Below the pieces are notes generated by a model, which saw only the letters and a list, made by a program, of their open reading frames with translations, searched no databases and was not told the DNA's origin. From positions 92,911,298 to 92,975,297 of the forward strand of contig CM041783.1 of NCBI GenBank assembly GCA_023374045.1: DNA of 64,000 bases. The letters run 5' to 3'. Position 1 is the first letter of the stretch, and each line of letters opens with the position of its first letter. Made by a program: the position numbers and the translations under genes. Source of the stretch: Limonium bicolor. Lineage: Eukaryota > Streptophyta > Magnoliopsida > Caryophyllales > Plumbaginaceae. This document shows, in pieces, positions 23,726 to 35,170 of this stretch.

Positions 23726-23965
23726 GCCTATGAGTCTAAATGTGTGGTGTACATAGACCTATGTGTCTAAAGACTGTTATGTTACCAGGACCTATGTGTC
23801 CAAATGTTGTTATGTTACCCAAGACCAGTGAGTCAAAGGAGTTGTTAGTATGTAAGTGTTGTTAAGATACCCGGACCATAGAGTCCGAGGTTATCATGTG
23901 GATATGTTATGTTATGTGTGGATGTGAATGTGTTGCCCGGACCATCAAGTCCGAGGTTGTGATGT
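23726..23965 (+). repeat. Degenerate tandem repeat before the LARD-B PPT
   Basis: Five or six units of about 45-65 bp containing A(C/G)ACC(T)ATG.GTC(T/C)(A/G)A. and TGTTATGTTACC, ending with two CCCGGACCAT.(A)AGTCCGAGGTT units. Confidence 0.65.
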
Positions 23966-24059
23966 GAAGTGTGTTTGGTTATGGAAGTTTATTTCCAAGT
24001 AATTCCCGTATTCTGATTTAATGTGTGGGGAAAGTGTGAACTTCGAGGACGAAGTTCTT

Positions 24060-24074
24060 TTAAGGGGGGTAGAT
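24060..24074 (+). promoter_or_regulatory. LARD-B polypurine tract
   Basis: TTAAGGGGGGTAGAT, directly followed by the 3' LTR TGAAATACCCC. Confidence 0.92.
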
Positions 24075-27000
24075 TGAAATACCCCAAACCTTGATATGTG
24101 GTTAAATATCAAATTATGGCATGTAAAGGCTAAAAGTGCCTAGAAACATCAGTGAACAATCTAAACCATAAAAATGCAATAAAGCATTAAGACACAGTTT
24201 GAGCAAAAACATGCTCTAAGCTATGAGTGAACTTGGTTAGGACCCAAAGAGCCTACCAAGACTTGATAACATTTAATTATGACTAAATAAGGCTAAATAA
24301 GTCCTTAGGAAACTTGGTAGACAATGAAACCAAACAAAAACACAAGGTAATACCTTAAAGTCAATATGAGCAAAAATGTGCTCTAAGCTTGGGATAAATG
24401 TGTATAAGACCTAATGGTCATACCTATACTTTGTAAATATGTTAATGAACTATTAAATCAATTACTAAAGAAAAACCAAGCTTGAAAACTAGTTAAAACA
24501 CAAAAGTGCTTTAAGGAGTCTTAAAGCACGTTTTTGAAAAATTGTCTTGTAAATGAGTTTGAATGGCTAAATGTCCATCATTACTCTTTAATTAACATGT
24601 GTACTATATAGTATCACATTTGGGTGGCCATATTAGTGGGAAATCAAAAATTTCACTTCTATGTGCCTTGTTATTGGTGAATAGTGATTTTTGTAACTAG
24701 TTTGTAACATATAATGTTATAGTAATTAAATTGGTCAACAAAGACCAAAACACCCTCCTAGGCATAATGGTGGCCGGTTTTGTAGTGAGGAGTCACCAAG
24801 TATGTTAACTTGTTAAGTAAATAAATGTGACTCATAGTTACTATTTGCTTTAAGATTAAATATCTTCAAAAGTAAGGTCTATCTTCATTCTCCCTTCCTT
24901 TCCTCCATTTCACACGGTTCCAACTCCTTCTTCCTCTCTTCTTCTGTTCTCTCTCGGTAATATATCACTACAACCATGGAAGTCCATCTTTGACACATGT
25001 AAAACCTAGCTCACTTAACCAAATCAAAAACAAACACCATTCTCTTAGTTAAGCCAAGCTCTACAATCTTGTCCTTTCAAAACTTCAAAACCTCCATTTC
25101 GGTGCCAAGAGAAACCACCATGGGAGGAGCTTGAGCTCATCTTTTCACATATTCTTGTTCTCCTTTGCTTCAAGGTAAGGAAACTCAAAGAAAATCCATG
25201 TTTCCTCCATGTTTTGTTGTTGTCCGAAAATTCACCATTAATGGAGCTTTATATTGCCTTGTTCTAGCTTCATTTGAATCTTCCAAGGGCTAGGAGGAGT
25301 CCTCTCTTGATATTCAAGTTCTCTTCCAATTCCAAGGTAAAACAATTACCTTAATGTGTTAAAACAATATATGTAACTAGGGTTTACAATGAGATGAAGC
25401 ATAATGCTTGAATACTCATTATGTTGTTTGTATAATGTTTAGAAGTTGACAAACAACCAAACACCCCACCGGTTTACAAGGAACCAAGAAAGAATTTGTG
25501 AGGAAAAAGAGGTAAACAAACTATCTCAATGTAGTTTAAGTGCCTTAGGAAAATGAGCTTGATTTGCTTGATAAAATACCTAAGGAGCCAATGGTGAGTG
25601 ACCTAGTAAAGTGTTTCTCAAGGAGACTAGTAAAAGAACATATGTTTTGGTGTATGTATTTGCAGGTCAAAGGCATTACTTATGTGGGAAATTCAGTGTT
25701 TAAGGTTTATGCAATTTAAGGGCCTAAGAGCCATGTTATTTAAGGGCCTAAGTGCCAAGCAATTTAAGTTATGCACTATATTGTGATGTAGTGCTTGATG
25801 TGTGAAGTTTGTGTATAAGAATGTGTTTGATGGATTTTAGGTGTTTTGAATGAAATAAGGTAAAAACCTAAGTGTTTGGATGTGAGTATATACTAGAGAA
25901 GCTATGGCCAAATTTGGGAAATGTGTAAGAAGTTCTAAGTGTTTTAAGTGAGTGTTGGTGAACTAGGAAGTGTTATAGGTGAATGAATGTTTACTTGAGA
26001 GAAAACATGTATTAAGGTGATTTAGAGTGATACAAGGATTTAGGTGTTGTCTTTGAAGTTCTAGGAATTCAATGTGTGTGTGTATTAAAGTCTTAGAGAA
26101 GTTGTTTAAGGTTTAGGTAAGGTTGGTGTTCAAGGAATAAGTGATGTTTAGGTATGATGTGAAAAAGGAGATTTAGTTAGTAAGAAAGGAAATTTGAGAG
26201 ATGATGATAAGGTGTAGAGGAAACACCTTGGTCTTGTGGTCATTATAGGTGAAATGCCACCTAGGAATCATAAGGAGAAAACATTGTAAGTGTTAGAAAT
26301 TTTGTGGAAATAAGTAAAGGTTTAAGGAATTAGGAAAAATAGTTTTGTGAGTGTTTAAGAATATCTTAAGGGTGTGTTTGAAGTGCCAAATGATGTTAGA
26401 ACACATTAAGAGGCCTTAGGAGAAGTTCGGTGAAGATTTGACAAAGTTTGGGTAAGTTTAGAAGGCGACCGACCAGGGGCCGACCCAGTTTTTGGGTCGG
26501 TCGAGCCTCTGTTAAATGTTAGGAATGTGTTCGGTAATGGTCCGACCCAAAAGGGTGGGTCGGACATGGGTCGGTCGGTCAGGTTTCAAAGGTGGAAAAT
26601 GTTCGCACATGGACCGACCCAGAATGGTGGGTCGGACGTGGGTCGGACGGGCATGTTGGTAAGGAAGTAAAAGGGGTCTGTAAAGGACCGACCCAGCTGT
26701 GGGTCGGTCGGTGGGTCGGTCGGACCAAAGATGTTGTTTAAGGTTATGAAATGATGTGTACTGACGGGGATTGGTAGGTAATGATGTTATAAGAATGTTG
26801 AGGACATGTTAGGTGAGTTTAAATGGCGAATAGGTGGGTGAAAAGTTGTATCAAAGTGTAAAAGTAAAACAAGTTAAAAATGTAAAGTTATGTAACAAAG
26901 TTAACGGGGAAAGTTAAGCATTAGACGCTAAATAAACAAACATGCTACCCCGATGTTAAATAAAAACACATGTGATGTTAACAGTTGTTCGAGGATTTCT

Positions 27001-28628
27001 CGAGGAACATAAATGGACAGGATAAAGTGGACTCCGGTGACAGGTATGGTTTTCTTGCAACCTGTGTCCTAACGGATTACACCGGCTTGTATGCCAATGT
27101 GTTTTCTGTATGTTTGCCACGTTATGAATAAATCATGAAATGAGTTTACAGTCATTATTGTTATTGTATGTTTACGTGCCGATACCGGTAACCTCTAATG
27201 CGCTTGAAGGGCTAGTTAACCACTATTAGGTAAACGTAAGAGAACGGTATCCGGTAATAACGTTTCCGGCCTAAGGAACGTTCTAACCACGGCTATGCGT
27301 GAGTTGGATATGTAATGTTTGTGCGTGGTGTTTGTATGTGAATGTATGACTCTCTTTCCCTTGTGTATGTCTGACAAGACTTAACTCAATGTTTGTGATT
27401 GTTTAATAAAGTTCAAAGATGAACTTCTAATAAGTGCTAACGGGGGAATGAGGAGTCCGGTCTGTTCCGGCCACGCGTGTGAGTATGGGGGTCGTTGTCA
27501 TATCAGGTTCGATCCTCTCTGTATGTTATGGTTGTTTTCCAATTTGGTTCCCAACCTTCCCTTTAGCTTAACCAAGGCTATTACTGACTCACGTCGGGCC
27601 ACAGGGGCATACTATTGTTATGTTTGTTTCGGTGTGCTTGGATCACTATATCCGAGACACCTTGTGTTAAGTTAACCGTTCATTTAACGAGACGGTAACG
27701 AGTTATGTAACGAGCTTATCATGAGACTGGCAACAATCTCTAGGCTCACCAGTATGTTGGTGATGTTTGGGTCGGTTCCTAAGAGAACCATTCCCGTTGT
27801 ATTATGTGTTTGTTGTGATGCAATACTTATTGCGGTGTTATGTTGTGCACATGGAAACGTGCAAAGTGTTGTTAAGTGTTGTTACGTAGTGTATGTTAAT
27901 GTTGTAAATGTGAAGTGTGTGGATCATGGAAATGATTCCAAGTTTGTGATAAGAGGCATTTAAGGATAACCGATTTAAGGGTATGTGTCGTCTATTAAGG
28001 AAGTAGCTCCGTTGGAGGAGAAACACTCTAGGGATGATGAATACCATGGGTGATTTATTAAGTAGGATGTATTATCCGATTGTTGAGCCCATTGAGGCGA
28101 AATGTTTAATGTTGTGTGTTTGTTGTTACATGTATGATTTAAATATAATCAACTGCATGCTAAGACGACAATTAGTTGTGCGTGGCCCGGTAGCATGTGG
28201 GCTGCGGGATTACCATACCAGCAAAGGTGCTGAGCCCCTTGGGGCCACCCCTTTCTCTTCTTTTCCTATTTCAGGTACGAAGTGCTGGAAGCCGTTCGAG
28301 AGTAGGACGGGTAGTCATTGTACGTGGGTAAACAATTAAGTGTATGTATACAGTAGGTGTAGTAAGACCGAAATTGTTGTCGGCATCAGTTTATAAGTAC
28401 TCGGTATAGTTGTTAAGGTGTATGTTGTTGTTATTGTTAATGGAAAGGGATACTGATGTATAGTTGCTCGGGAATTTAGCCCATCAGACCGGTACATTGT
28501 GTATGTATTAGCCTTGTTAGCCACGTGGGTGGCTAACGGCGTGTAACACCAACAAGTTAAGTAATGTGATGGGATGTTCTTCCGCTGCAGTTTGTTGTAA
28601 GTATGTTAATGTTGGATGGGGTGTTACA
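24075..28628 (+). repeat. LARD-B 3' LTR
   Basis: 4554 bp, collinear with 14628-19203. Observed differences are dominated by one-base indels in short homopolymers plus a few small indels (for example extra TGGT near 25955) and rare substitutions. All internal landmarks of the 5' LTR are present. Confidence 0.93.
26465..26727 (+). repeat. Hairpin array in LARD-B 3' LTR
   Basis: Copy of 17039-17306. The first unit has lost one C (ACCGACCAGG against ACCGACCCAGG). The remaining units look identical. Confidence 0.9.
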
Positions 28629-29969
28629 GTTCTAACTACGGCTATCCATGCGTTGTTTGTGTAATGTGGTTGTGTGCGATGGGTGTTGTTCCTTTTAGTA
28701 TGTCGTTATTTAACGATTGTTATTATTCATGTATGTCGAATGGTGTGTTACCTCCCTTGTGTTTGACTAAGTTTGTAACCCATATGGTGTCATGATGTGA
28801 TAAGTTCCATAAGGGAACTTCTAACTAAAATATATTATGGGGGGTGAGGAATCCGGGGCGTCCCGGTCGTGCACGTGTGTTTGGGAGTTGATATCTATAT
28901 TTGATTTAACTTCCTCTCTGTTTTGGTTGTTTTCCTTCTTGGATTACAGTCACCCACAAGTCTAATAAGAGGCTTTCCTACCTTGGTTATTAAACGGGGC
29001 TAGGGGGATATGTGTATGGTGTGATCGGGTCTATATTAAGACCGACACATCTAAGTAAAGTTAATGTGTATGGTGTGATCGGGCCTATATTATGGCCGAC
29101 ACATCTAAGTAAAGTAAATATGTACGGTGTGTTCGGACCTACATTTTATCCGACACATCTTAAGAAAAGTGTATGTTCTCTAAGAAGAACGGTATTATGT
29201 AGTGTACATGTTATTACGTGAAGTATGTTGTTATGTTGTGTACGTTGATCTCCGAAATCAACCCCATATTAATTTAAGAAGTAATTAATTGTAACCCGAT
29301 CAAATCGGTAAGTGTTGCCTAATAAGAATTTAGTTCCATTATGGTAGAAACCCTCAAGGGTTAAGGAACACAATAATTTGATCTAGCGAGTGTTGATGTG
29401 CTAACCTTCTCGGTTGTATCCTATTGATTGGATATGTGTGATTTAAAGCATGATGAGTGTTTATAGTATTTCTTGCATGCTCTAAATAAAAATCAACTGC
29501 ATGCCCACACGACAATTAGTTGTGCGTGGCCTAGTAGCATGCGGGCTGCACGATTACCATACCAGCAAAGGTGCTGAGCCCCTTTGGGCCCCCCCATTAC
29601 TTTTCAGGTACAAGGAAGCAGCCCTACGTTCGAGAGATGGACGGGAACGGTTATGCATGGGTAGTTTATGTAGTTGTTTATGTGTTCGTAAGTAGTGTAA
29701 GGCCCAAGTGTGATATCGGTAATGGAATGTATTAGACTCGGTACAGTTGGAATGTAATTGTATTTGTTTCGAGTTTAGAAACGGAATTGTAATGTAAAGT
29801 GTAGTGCTCGGTAATCTTGTCCATCAGACCGGTACATTGTGTATGTATTAGCCTTGTTAGCCACGTGGGTGGCTAATGGCGTGTAGCACCCAAGGATTAA
29901 GTTACGTGTTAAGTTGTAATTCCGCTACAACCGTTTGTTAAGTATCGTATTTGTAGTTGGGGTGTTACA
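28629..29969 (+). repeat. LARD-C LTR, right segment
   Basis: Begins with the right GTTCT duplication of LARD-B (28629-28633) and continues the LARD-C LTR: CTAACTACGGCTATCC matches LARD-B LTR sequence after 17855. It ends in GGGGTGTTACA at 29969. No PBS follows, so this is a 3' LTR or a solo LTR, not a 5' LTR. With the left segment and about 78 bp off-window, the LTR would be about 4.2 kb. Confidence 0.85.
29011..29165 (+). repeat. Tandem repeat in LARD-C LTR, ~53-bp unit, three copies
   Basis: TGTGTATGGTGTGATCGG, then a small dyad (GGTCTATATTAAGACC in copy 1), then GACACATCTAAGTAAAG. Copies become more divergent to the right. Confidence 0.85.
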
Positions 29970-31489
29970 AACATTTAAAAATGTTGTGAACTATGAAATG
30001 AGAATTGATATTTGCTGACATTTGCTCATATTTAATTATGCGCGATAAATAATTTTCAACTTAAAAATGTTTATTTATCAAAAAATTATTCTCAACATTA
30101 TTCACACTATATTTAAGGAAGAATCTATCAAGTTTTTACTATAGTTAATATAATTTGTTTTTATGTGATTTTGTTCTAAAGTTTGAATATACTAGTTTTT
30201 TCCTGTACATTCAAACTCTCTAAAAATGAAAATTCAAGTATTAGGAAACGTTATTAAATCCCCTTATTTGTATTTTAAATTGCAACTAATTTTTTTAATT
30301 AAATCACCTTATTTGTATTTTAAATTGTAACTAAAAAATGTCATACAACAATTAGCATATAATAGTACTGTATAAAACTATACTTTCTTTAATAACATCT
30401 TCAAAAATCTGACTTGGCATTTAAAAATAAAAAAAACATATTTTCTATACTACCTGTGCAATATATCATAAGAATATTAAAATATGTCACTAAAAGATTA
30501 ATTGAGTCTGGTTCTAATTTAACGGGAATACAACAAATTTGTTATGAGAAAACATTAGCACCACTGGTCTTTCTTTTGTTAATGAATGACATAAACAATC
30601 ACGTATACGCACCATGCGGTTTGATAATTAATTATACCAATACCAATTATATAAAAAATTTAACAAGGAAACACGGAGAACGACAGGAGTGAAAACTTCA
30701 AATGTAGCCAAGAAAATGCATTTAGAATATGTTCAAATGTGGTGGTGTGACTTTTACAAAAAAAAATGATAGTTGGCACTTCGAACAACTAATACACACA
30801 TTTTGGGCCCAATTCTTGGAAATTACTAACTTACATATTACAAGTACATATTTGCATGAAGACATTGACGACTCTCATCACAATTAATAAAGGGTCAATA
30901 ATCTCATCTAAAATAAAAATGAGAGCGTGTGAGTCCTATCCGAGCTAGGAAAGTCTTTATCAACTACACTATATCAAATGACTATAAACACCTAAAATAA
31001 AATAGAAATATTCATTACACATTAAAATCATTCTGACAAATATCTACCAAATACTATTGAAGTATATCACACCATGTAAAACTACAATCCAATATACTGG
31101 TTTGGGTATGAATCCTAGATTAAGAGGGTGCTAAACACCTCATCGATCACTTGCTCAATGACTATTTGCTCCTTTTATGGCATTCCCTGATGGATATAAT
31201 GTGAATCCCAACTGCAATTTCTAGGATAGTAATATTGACCTAGCTTGTTTGCCTTAATCATGTGCTATAACAACATTGTTCAAGTTAGTGCATATGATAA
31301 TCGAAATGACAAAACTTATTAAGAAATTGAAGAGATATAGTGCCAAAGCTAGGTCTGGACGCAAAACAAACGTGTTGTTATACTTTTCTAGGTTTATAAT
31401 CTTTGGATGACTATGTATCATATAACAATCCAAGTAATCTTGGTCACACACAAGTAACAAAGCCCGAGTAGTAGTGTAGTTGAGGACCA
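29970..31489. other. AT-rich DNA, no gene recognised
   Basis: Outside the LARD-C LTR. Low GC, no retroelement motif seen. One open frame of 92 codons (30414-30692, plus strand) shows no recognisable motif, and I do not call it a gene. It may be old host or decayed repeat DNA. Confidence 0.6.
30254..30334 (+). repeat. Local 36-bp duplication, ~45-bp period
   Basis: Two copies of TTAAATC.CCTTATTTGTATTTTAAATTG.AACTAA at 30254-30289 and 30299-30334, separated by a short T-rich spacer. Confidence 0.85.
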
Positions 31490-31813
31490 CAACCCGTTCT
31501 AATGCTCCTGGCTGGTATACTATGGGGACTTATTACCACTGCCCACCAATTGGGGTGCTGGGATAACCTCAAGATTACCAAGGGGGCTTATTGTCACTGC
31601 CCACTAGTTGTTTCTCCCTAAAAAGCTGACATGAAGATGGGGACTTATGGCCACTGCCCCACCAACTTGGATCACGTACCATCTCGTACTTGTCTCGCAC
31701 TAAAGATGATACTTGATCTCATACTGATCTCGCCCTGGTCTCGTACTGAAGTCTTGTACTAAATGAGATGCTAGGTCTCGCACTAATTCTGGATCTCACA
31801 CTGATGATGAAGA
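31490..31813 (-). mobile_element. Remnant of a Tat-like element interior
   Basis: AATGCTCCTGGCTGG to about 31670 aligns with 47385-47570 in the Tat-like element: repeated GGACTTATTGCC.(T)GCCCACCA modules. The rest (31680-31800) is a run of degenerate TCTCGTACT/TCTCGCACT units. The SIRE-like element begins at 31814, so it may have inserted into this remnant (possible TSD GAAGA, 31809-31813; the other copy is off-window). Confidence 0.6.
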
Positions 31814-32741
31814 TGTTGGGTCTTGTTAAGTCAAGATCCTTTAGTTTTGATGATAGCAAACCTTTGTTGTTTATCTAATATGTTTGTTAAGCTTTAAGAT
31901 TAAGCTAAACAGGTTAAGAAGTGGCTTAGCACGTATAGGATCGGGTGGCTAACTCAAACCAACTCAAGGTGTGAGTCTGTGAGTTGGTTTGACTCAATCA
32001 ACTTTTGTACGTAAGAACACTTAAAACGTAGAAACACTCAATCGAACTGATTGAACTGAGGCGCGGAAGACTTAAAAAGAATTAATACTGTGAAAGATAG
32101 AAGGACTTTGTGGAGCTCAGCAAGATACACAAATAAGCTATTTTATTCTCTGGTCAAAATAAAATAACTTACAAATGCCCACTAGGTAGAAGAGATCTAC
32201 TTCGTGGTTTTTCATTCACTCACCCAATACACTTTCTAATCAGCTCAATGGTAAGTGTAGCAAAACTAGGATCTTCCTAGGTAGAGTCTATCTAGATGCA
32301 CTAACTGATTTGGTACGAATTCTCTCTCTGACTTACAATGATAATTCTCTCTCTAACCTCTGGAATATTTCTCTCGAAAAAGCGTAAAGGAAACTAGCTA
32401 TTACAAGGCTTATTTATACTGGCTTTAGAAGCAACAGCTCGAAGGAGTTAGTTCCGAAATTGTCAAAACTAACTTAGTGGGCAACGTCCCCAGGTGGTCT
32501 TAGTCTGACTTGGGCCGTGAACTTCGGATGCGACCTGGGTGGTTGCATGACCGTTGGGGCGTTGAACTGTTCACGAATTCGTTCCTTAGTTTTCGTAACA
32601 GCATGGAAGAGTCCGTGGTGTTTCTTTAGTTGCGCGGACTCCCTTGTAGTTTGGTGCATAACCCGTTCTTTATGTTTTGTCGATGACGAGTGACTCTGTC
32701 TGGTTGTTTGACTATCTTTGCAACACTTGTATGTCTCAACA
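31814..32741 (-). repeat. SIRE-like 3' LTR
   Basis: On the minus strand it starts TGTTGAGACATAC (32741 leftward) and ends GACCCAACA (31814), TG...CA. Its start abuts the PPT. The 5' partner is off-window, so the left boundary rests on the CA terminus and expected size. Confidence 0.8.
32410..32419 (-). promoter_or_regulatory. TATA box in the SIRE-like LTR
   Basis: Minus-strand AGTATAAATAAGCC lies about 325 bp into the LTR, consistent with a U3/R promoter. Confidence 0.6.
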
Positions 32742-32755
32742 GTTTCCCCCTTGTT
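32742..32755 (-). promoter_or_regulatory. SIRE-like polypurine tract
   Basis: On the minus strand ACAAGGGGGAAAC directly precedes the LTR start TGTTGAG. Confidence 0.88.
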
Positions 32756-33212
32756 GCTGATGATAGCAAACCTCCGTGAATCCCGATTGAGTCAATCCTA
32801 AAAAAGAAAAAAACACAAAGAACTAGGGGAACCGACCCTGTCGAAGTTCCCCCTTAATAATAGCATTGGAATCCAGAGACTCCATCGTGGTTCCCCCTTA
32901 ATCGCTAAGGGACTCCAGGCAAATAACATAGCAGATAGTAAGTAGGCATTTTAACGGGCATAATAGAGCATAATGTTATAAGCAGTTAAATCACTAGACC
33001 ACACAGTCTAGCAGCAGGAATTCGAAAGCAGTCCAAAAAACAACAAAAGAATTGCCCGTACACCAGACGAGATTCACCGCTTCCCCTTTTTACTCTCATC
33101 AGAGGGAAGCCCATTAGTCACACAGAGTCAGTCAAAATATTCACAAACAAACCAACAAATAGCGTTTAGAACTTAAAACAACCCAAATTCTAACACCACA
33201 CACACACCATAG
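32756..33212 (-). other. SIRE-like 3' untranslated region
   Basis: Between the ORF2 stop and the PPT. No reading frame. Contains two GGAACCACGAT/GGAACTTCGAC-type purine-rich segments beside AAGGGGGAA (about 32855 and 32890), resembling the PPT. Confidence 0.6.
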
Positions 33213-34847
33213 CTAAGGTTCGGGGATGAGGTTAATGGTAGCTTGAATGTCAAGGAGGTTGTCCTGCATGGCCGTCACAACCGTCTCAATCCCAGTGAGT
33301 CTGTCCATCATCCGCGAGTTGCTCTGAGTCAGCTCTACTGCCTGTGCGAGGAGTTGCTCGACCTTCTCCAAGATTTGCAGATTTGTGTCGTGAGGGACTG
33401 CTTCTTGAGAAGTCGAAGGACCAGCCATCGTTGGAGTTGACGGTGGAGGCAGCAACTTGTATTTGTCGATGGAGGTGAGCCGGTTCAGATAGCGGAGATT
33501 GATGGTGTCTGCCTCTTCGATGGACTCCGGCGTAGATGTTGCCAGGGGTACCTGAAAGAATTTTAATATGCGGGGCTGCCAGAACACATAACCGAGGGAG
33601 TGTTTTGGAGTGTCGACAGACTGGGCCAAATGATGGAGAATTAAGTGGGCCAAATTGAGGGGGTGACGGTTTATGATGCAGTACATGATAGTCAGGTCCA
33701 AATAGTTGACCATTTGATTTCCCTCCTTTCTCGGAACAATATTTTTGATGACAAGGATGTGGAGAAATTGGTGGAGTATCGAAAGCTCGCCTCAGGGGAT
33801 TGGGGAGCCCACTTTTTTCTTGGAAGAGAAAAAGCGGTAGAGTTTGTTTTGTGGGACCCTGGGGATTTCTGGGAGGACTCCTTTTTCATAGAATTTCAGA
33901 CCAGTATGAGGGACTCCAAGAATTTTAGACAGCTTCTCAAGATCAAAGAAGACGGGGGTGGAGTTTACGAAGGACTGTGCGGCACCGTTTCTAATGACAA
34001 GGTTTTGGTAGAAGTCGAGAGACTCTTGCGGATACCACTCACAGATCTCACAGAATAGATGCTTCCACCCCTGGACTTCTAACATTGTGACCAACTCCCC
34101 CAGATGAGTAGATTTAGCCCTAGAGAAGTCAAGAAACTTACCCTTGACAATGTTTCTCTCCGTAGCAGGATCACATAGCATATAGCGTTGTGTGAAGGGG
34201 TCGATCTTTGTGGTGCGGTGTTGTGGCTTGGGCGGCTTCTGTGTTCTAGTGGAGGTGGCGCCGGTAGATGTGTCGTGGCTGTTGGTTGGCAGTTCTTGGA
34301 CTGGGGAAGACTCACCAGAGTCGGAGGAGGCTGGTTGGACCTTAACCAATGATCTTAAGACGTGTTTGGCTGTGGGACGTGTTGTGGTTGTCGCCTTTCG
34401 TTTTCGTGGTTTTGGTTTCGGAGATGGTGGAGGAGTGGGGGTCGCCGATTTTTCATGAGATTTTTGGGGAGTGCGTGTTGGTGATTTTTTGGGTTGAGCT
34501 TGTGGTGGTTCATGGGCTTGTTCTTCGGATGTAGGGTTTGGTTGATGAGGTGGTGGGGATGGTGGTTTCGTCTGGAGTGGGGTGATTTCTTCAACATCCG
34601 TTTCAAGAATGTCAGTCTTGGCGGCGGATGGGAGTGTTGGTTGTTGGGAGGTGTCGTGGGTGGAATGAGGTGGTGTAGCGGAGTGTGTGGGGGATAAGGT
34701 GGTGGTGGTTTTCATTGGCGAGTGAGGAGTGGTGGTGAGGGGGGATGGATTGGGGTTTGCCATAGACTGGAGATATGCTTGAAGGCGGAGTGGGTCTTGG
34801 AAAATTTCGGCTGGGATGTTGATGCCATTAAAGTTAATACCCACCAT
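33213..34847 (-). pseudogene. SIRE-like ORF2 (env-position protein), one premature stop
   Basis: A second gene downstream of pol, in one frame from ATG 34847 to the stop at 33213 (about 545 codons), interrupted by a single TGA at 33792-33794 after codon 351. The two open parts are 351 and 166 codons; the 26 codons between are open. N-terminal 1-200 is Pro/Thr/Ser-rich with a basic KPKPRKRK patch. About 215-350 and the downstream part look like the globular domain known as plant putative transposon protein (YPQESLDFYQNL, VFFDLEKLSKILGVP). The C-terminus has a Leu/Gln-rich coiled coil (QILEKVEQLLAQAVELTQ). I see no signal peptide or membrane segment, so the envelope label often given to this position is not supported. 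The stop is consistent with CGA-to-TGA deamination. Confidence 0.75.
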
Positions 34848-35170
34848 TGTGAAATTATTTTAGCTTGGGTTAAGAATGGATTATGAGTGAGAGAGACTGA
34901 GTAGAGTGATAGGTGATATAAAGACAGAAAAGACTAGCGGAAGTTGCAGAGTTTTTGTGTGTCAGGCGAGAAAAATTAGGGGCATGAGATTAAGGGCGGA
35001 GATTAGGCGGAGCGGGTGTGGATAGGTGACGTGTGTGTGTAGCGATAGGTACATAGAGTTATTCAAGTAGAAACCCAATTCACAGATTCATTCATAAACC
35101 AAGACAGACTCAGTTAGACAGAAGGGTATACCTGTTGACGATTGCGGTAGGGGCAAGGAGATACGACCGT
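34848..35170 (-). other. Spacer between pol and ORF2
   Basis: No reading frame continues from pol into ORF2. The minus strand has CTTTATATCACC about 70 bp before the ORF2 ATG, and a CT-rich stretch, so a separate transcript or splice acceptor is possible but unproven. Confidence 0.45.

Larger units (their letters stand above)
19237..24059 (+). other. LARD-B non-coding interior
   Basis: No frame longer than about 90 codons and no retroelement protein motif on either strand. Collinear with the LARD-A interior in blocks (listed there) separated by diverged sequence. The total interior length, 4871 bp, is within 5 bp of LARD-A. Confidence 0.75.
14628..28628 (+). mobile_element. LARD-B: complete 14.0 kb non-coding LTR retrotransposon
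   Basis: A complete element: 4576-bp 5' LTR, PBS, 4.87 kb interior, PPT, 4554-bp 3' LTR, flanked by GTTCT duplications. LTRs start TGAAA(A)TACCCC and end TGTTACA. They are nearly identical, with differences mostly single-base length changes in homopolymers, so the insertion is recent and younger than LARD-C. There is no gag, pol or env and no long reading frame, as in LARDs. Transposition must depend on proteins supplied in trans (inference). The last interior codons before the PPT can read N-F-E-D-E-V-L, a possible relic of a chromovirus pol terminus. Confidence 0.92.

Noticed and set aside
30414..30692. 92-codon open frame in the AT-rich region
   Set aside because: No recognisable motif, AT-driven composition, no supporting context; not called as a gene.
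34192..34697. Plus-strand frames within 34192-34697
   Set aside because: Antisense shadows of the proline-rich part of ORF2.
33213..34847. Retroviral envelope gene
   Set aside because: Only its position fits; no signal peptide, fusion peptide or membrane anchor is visible.
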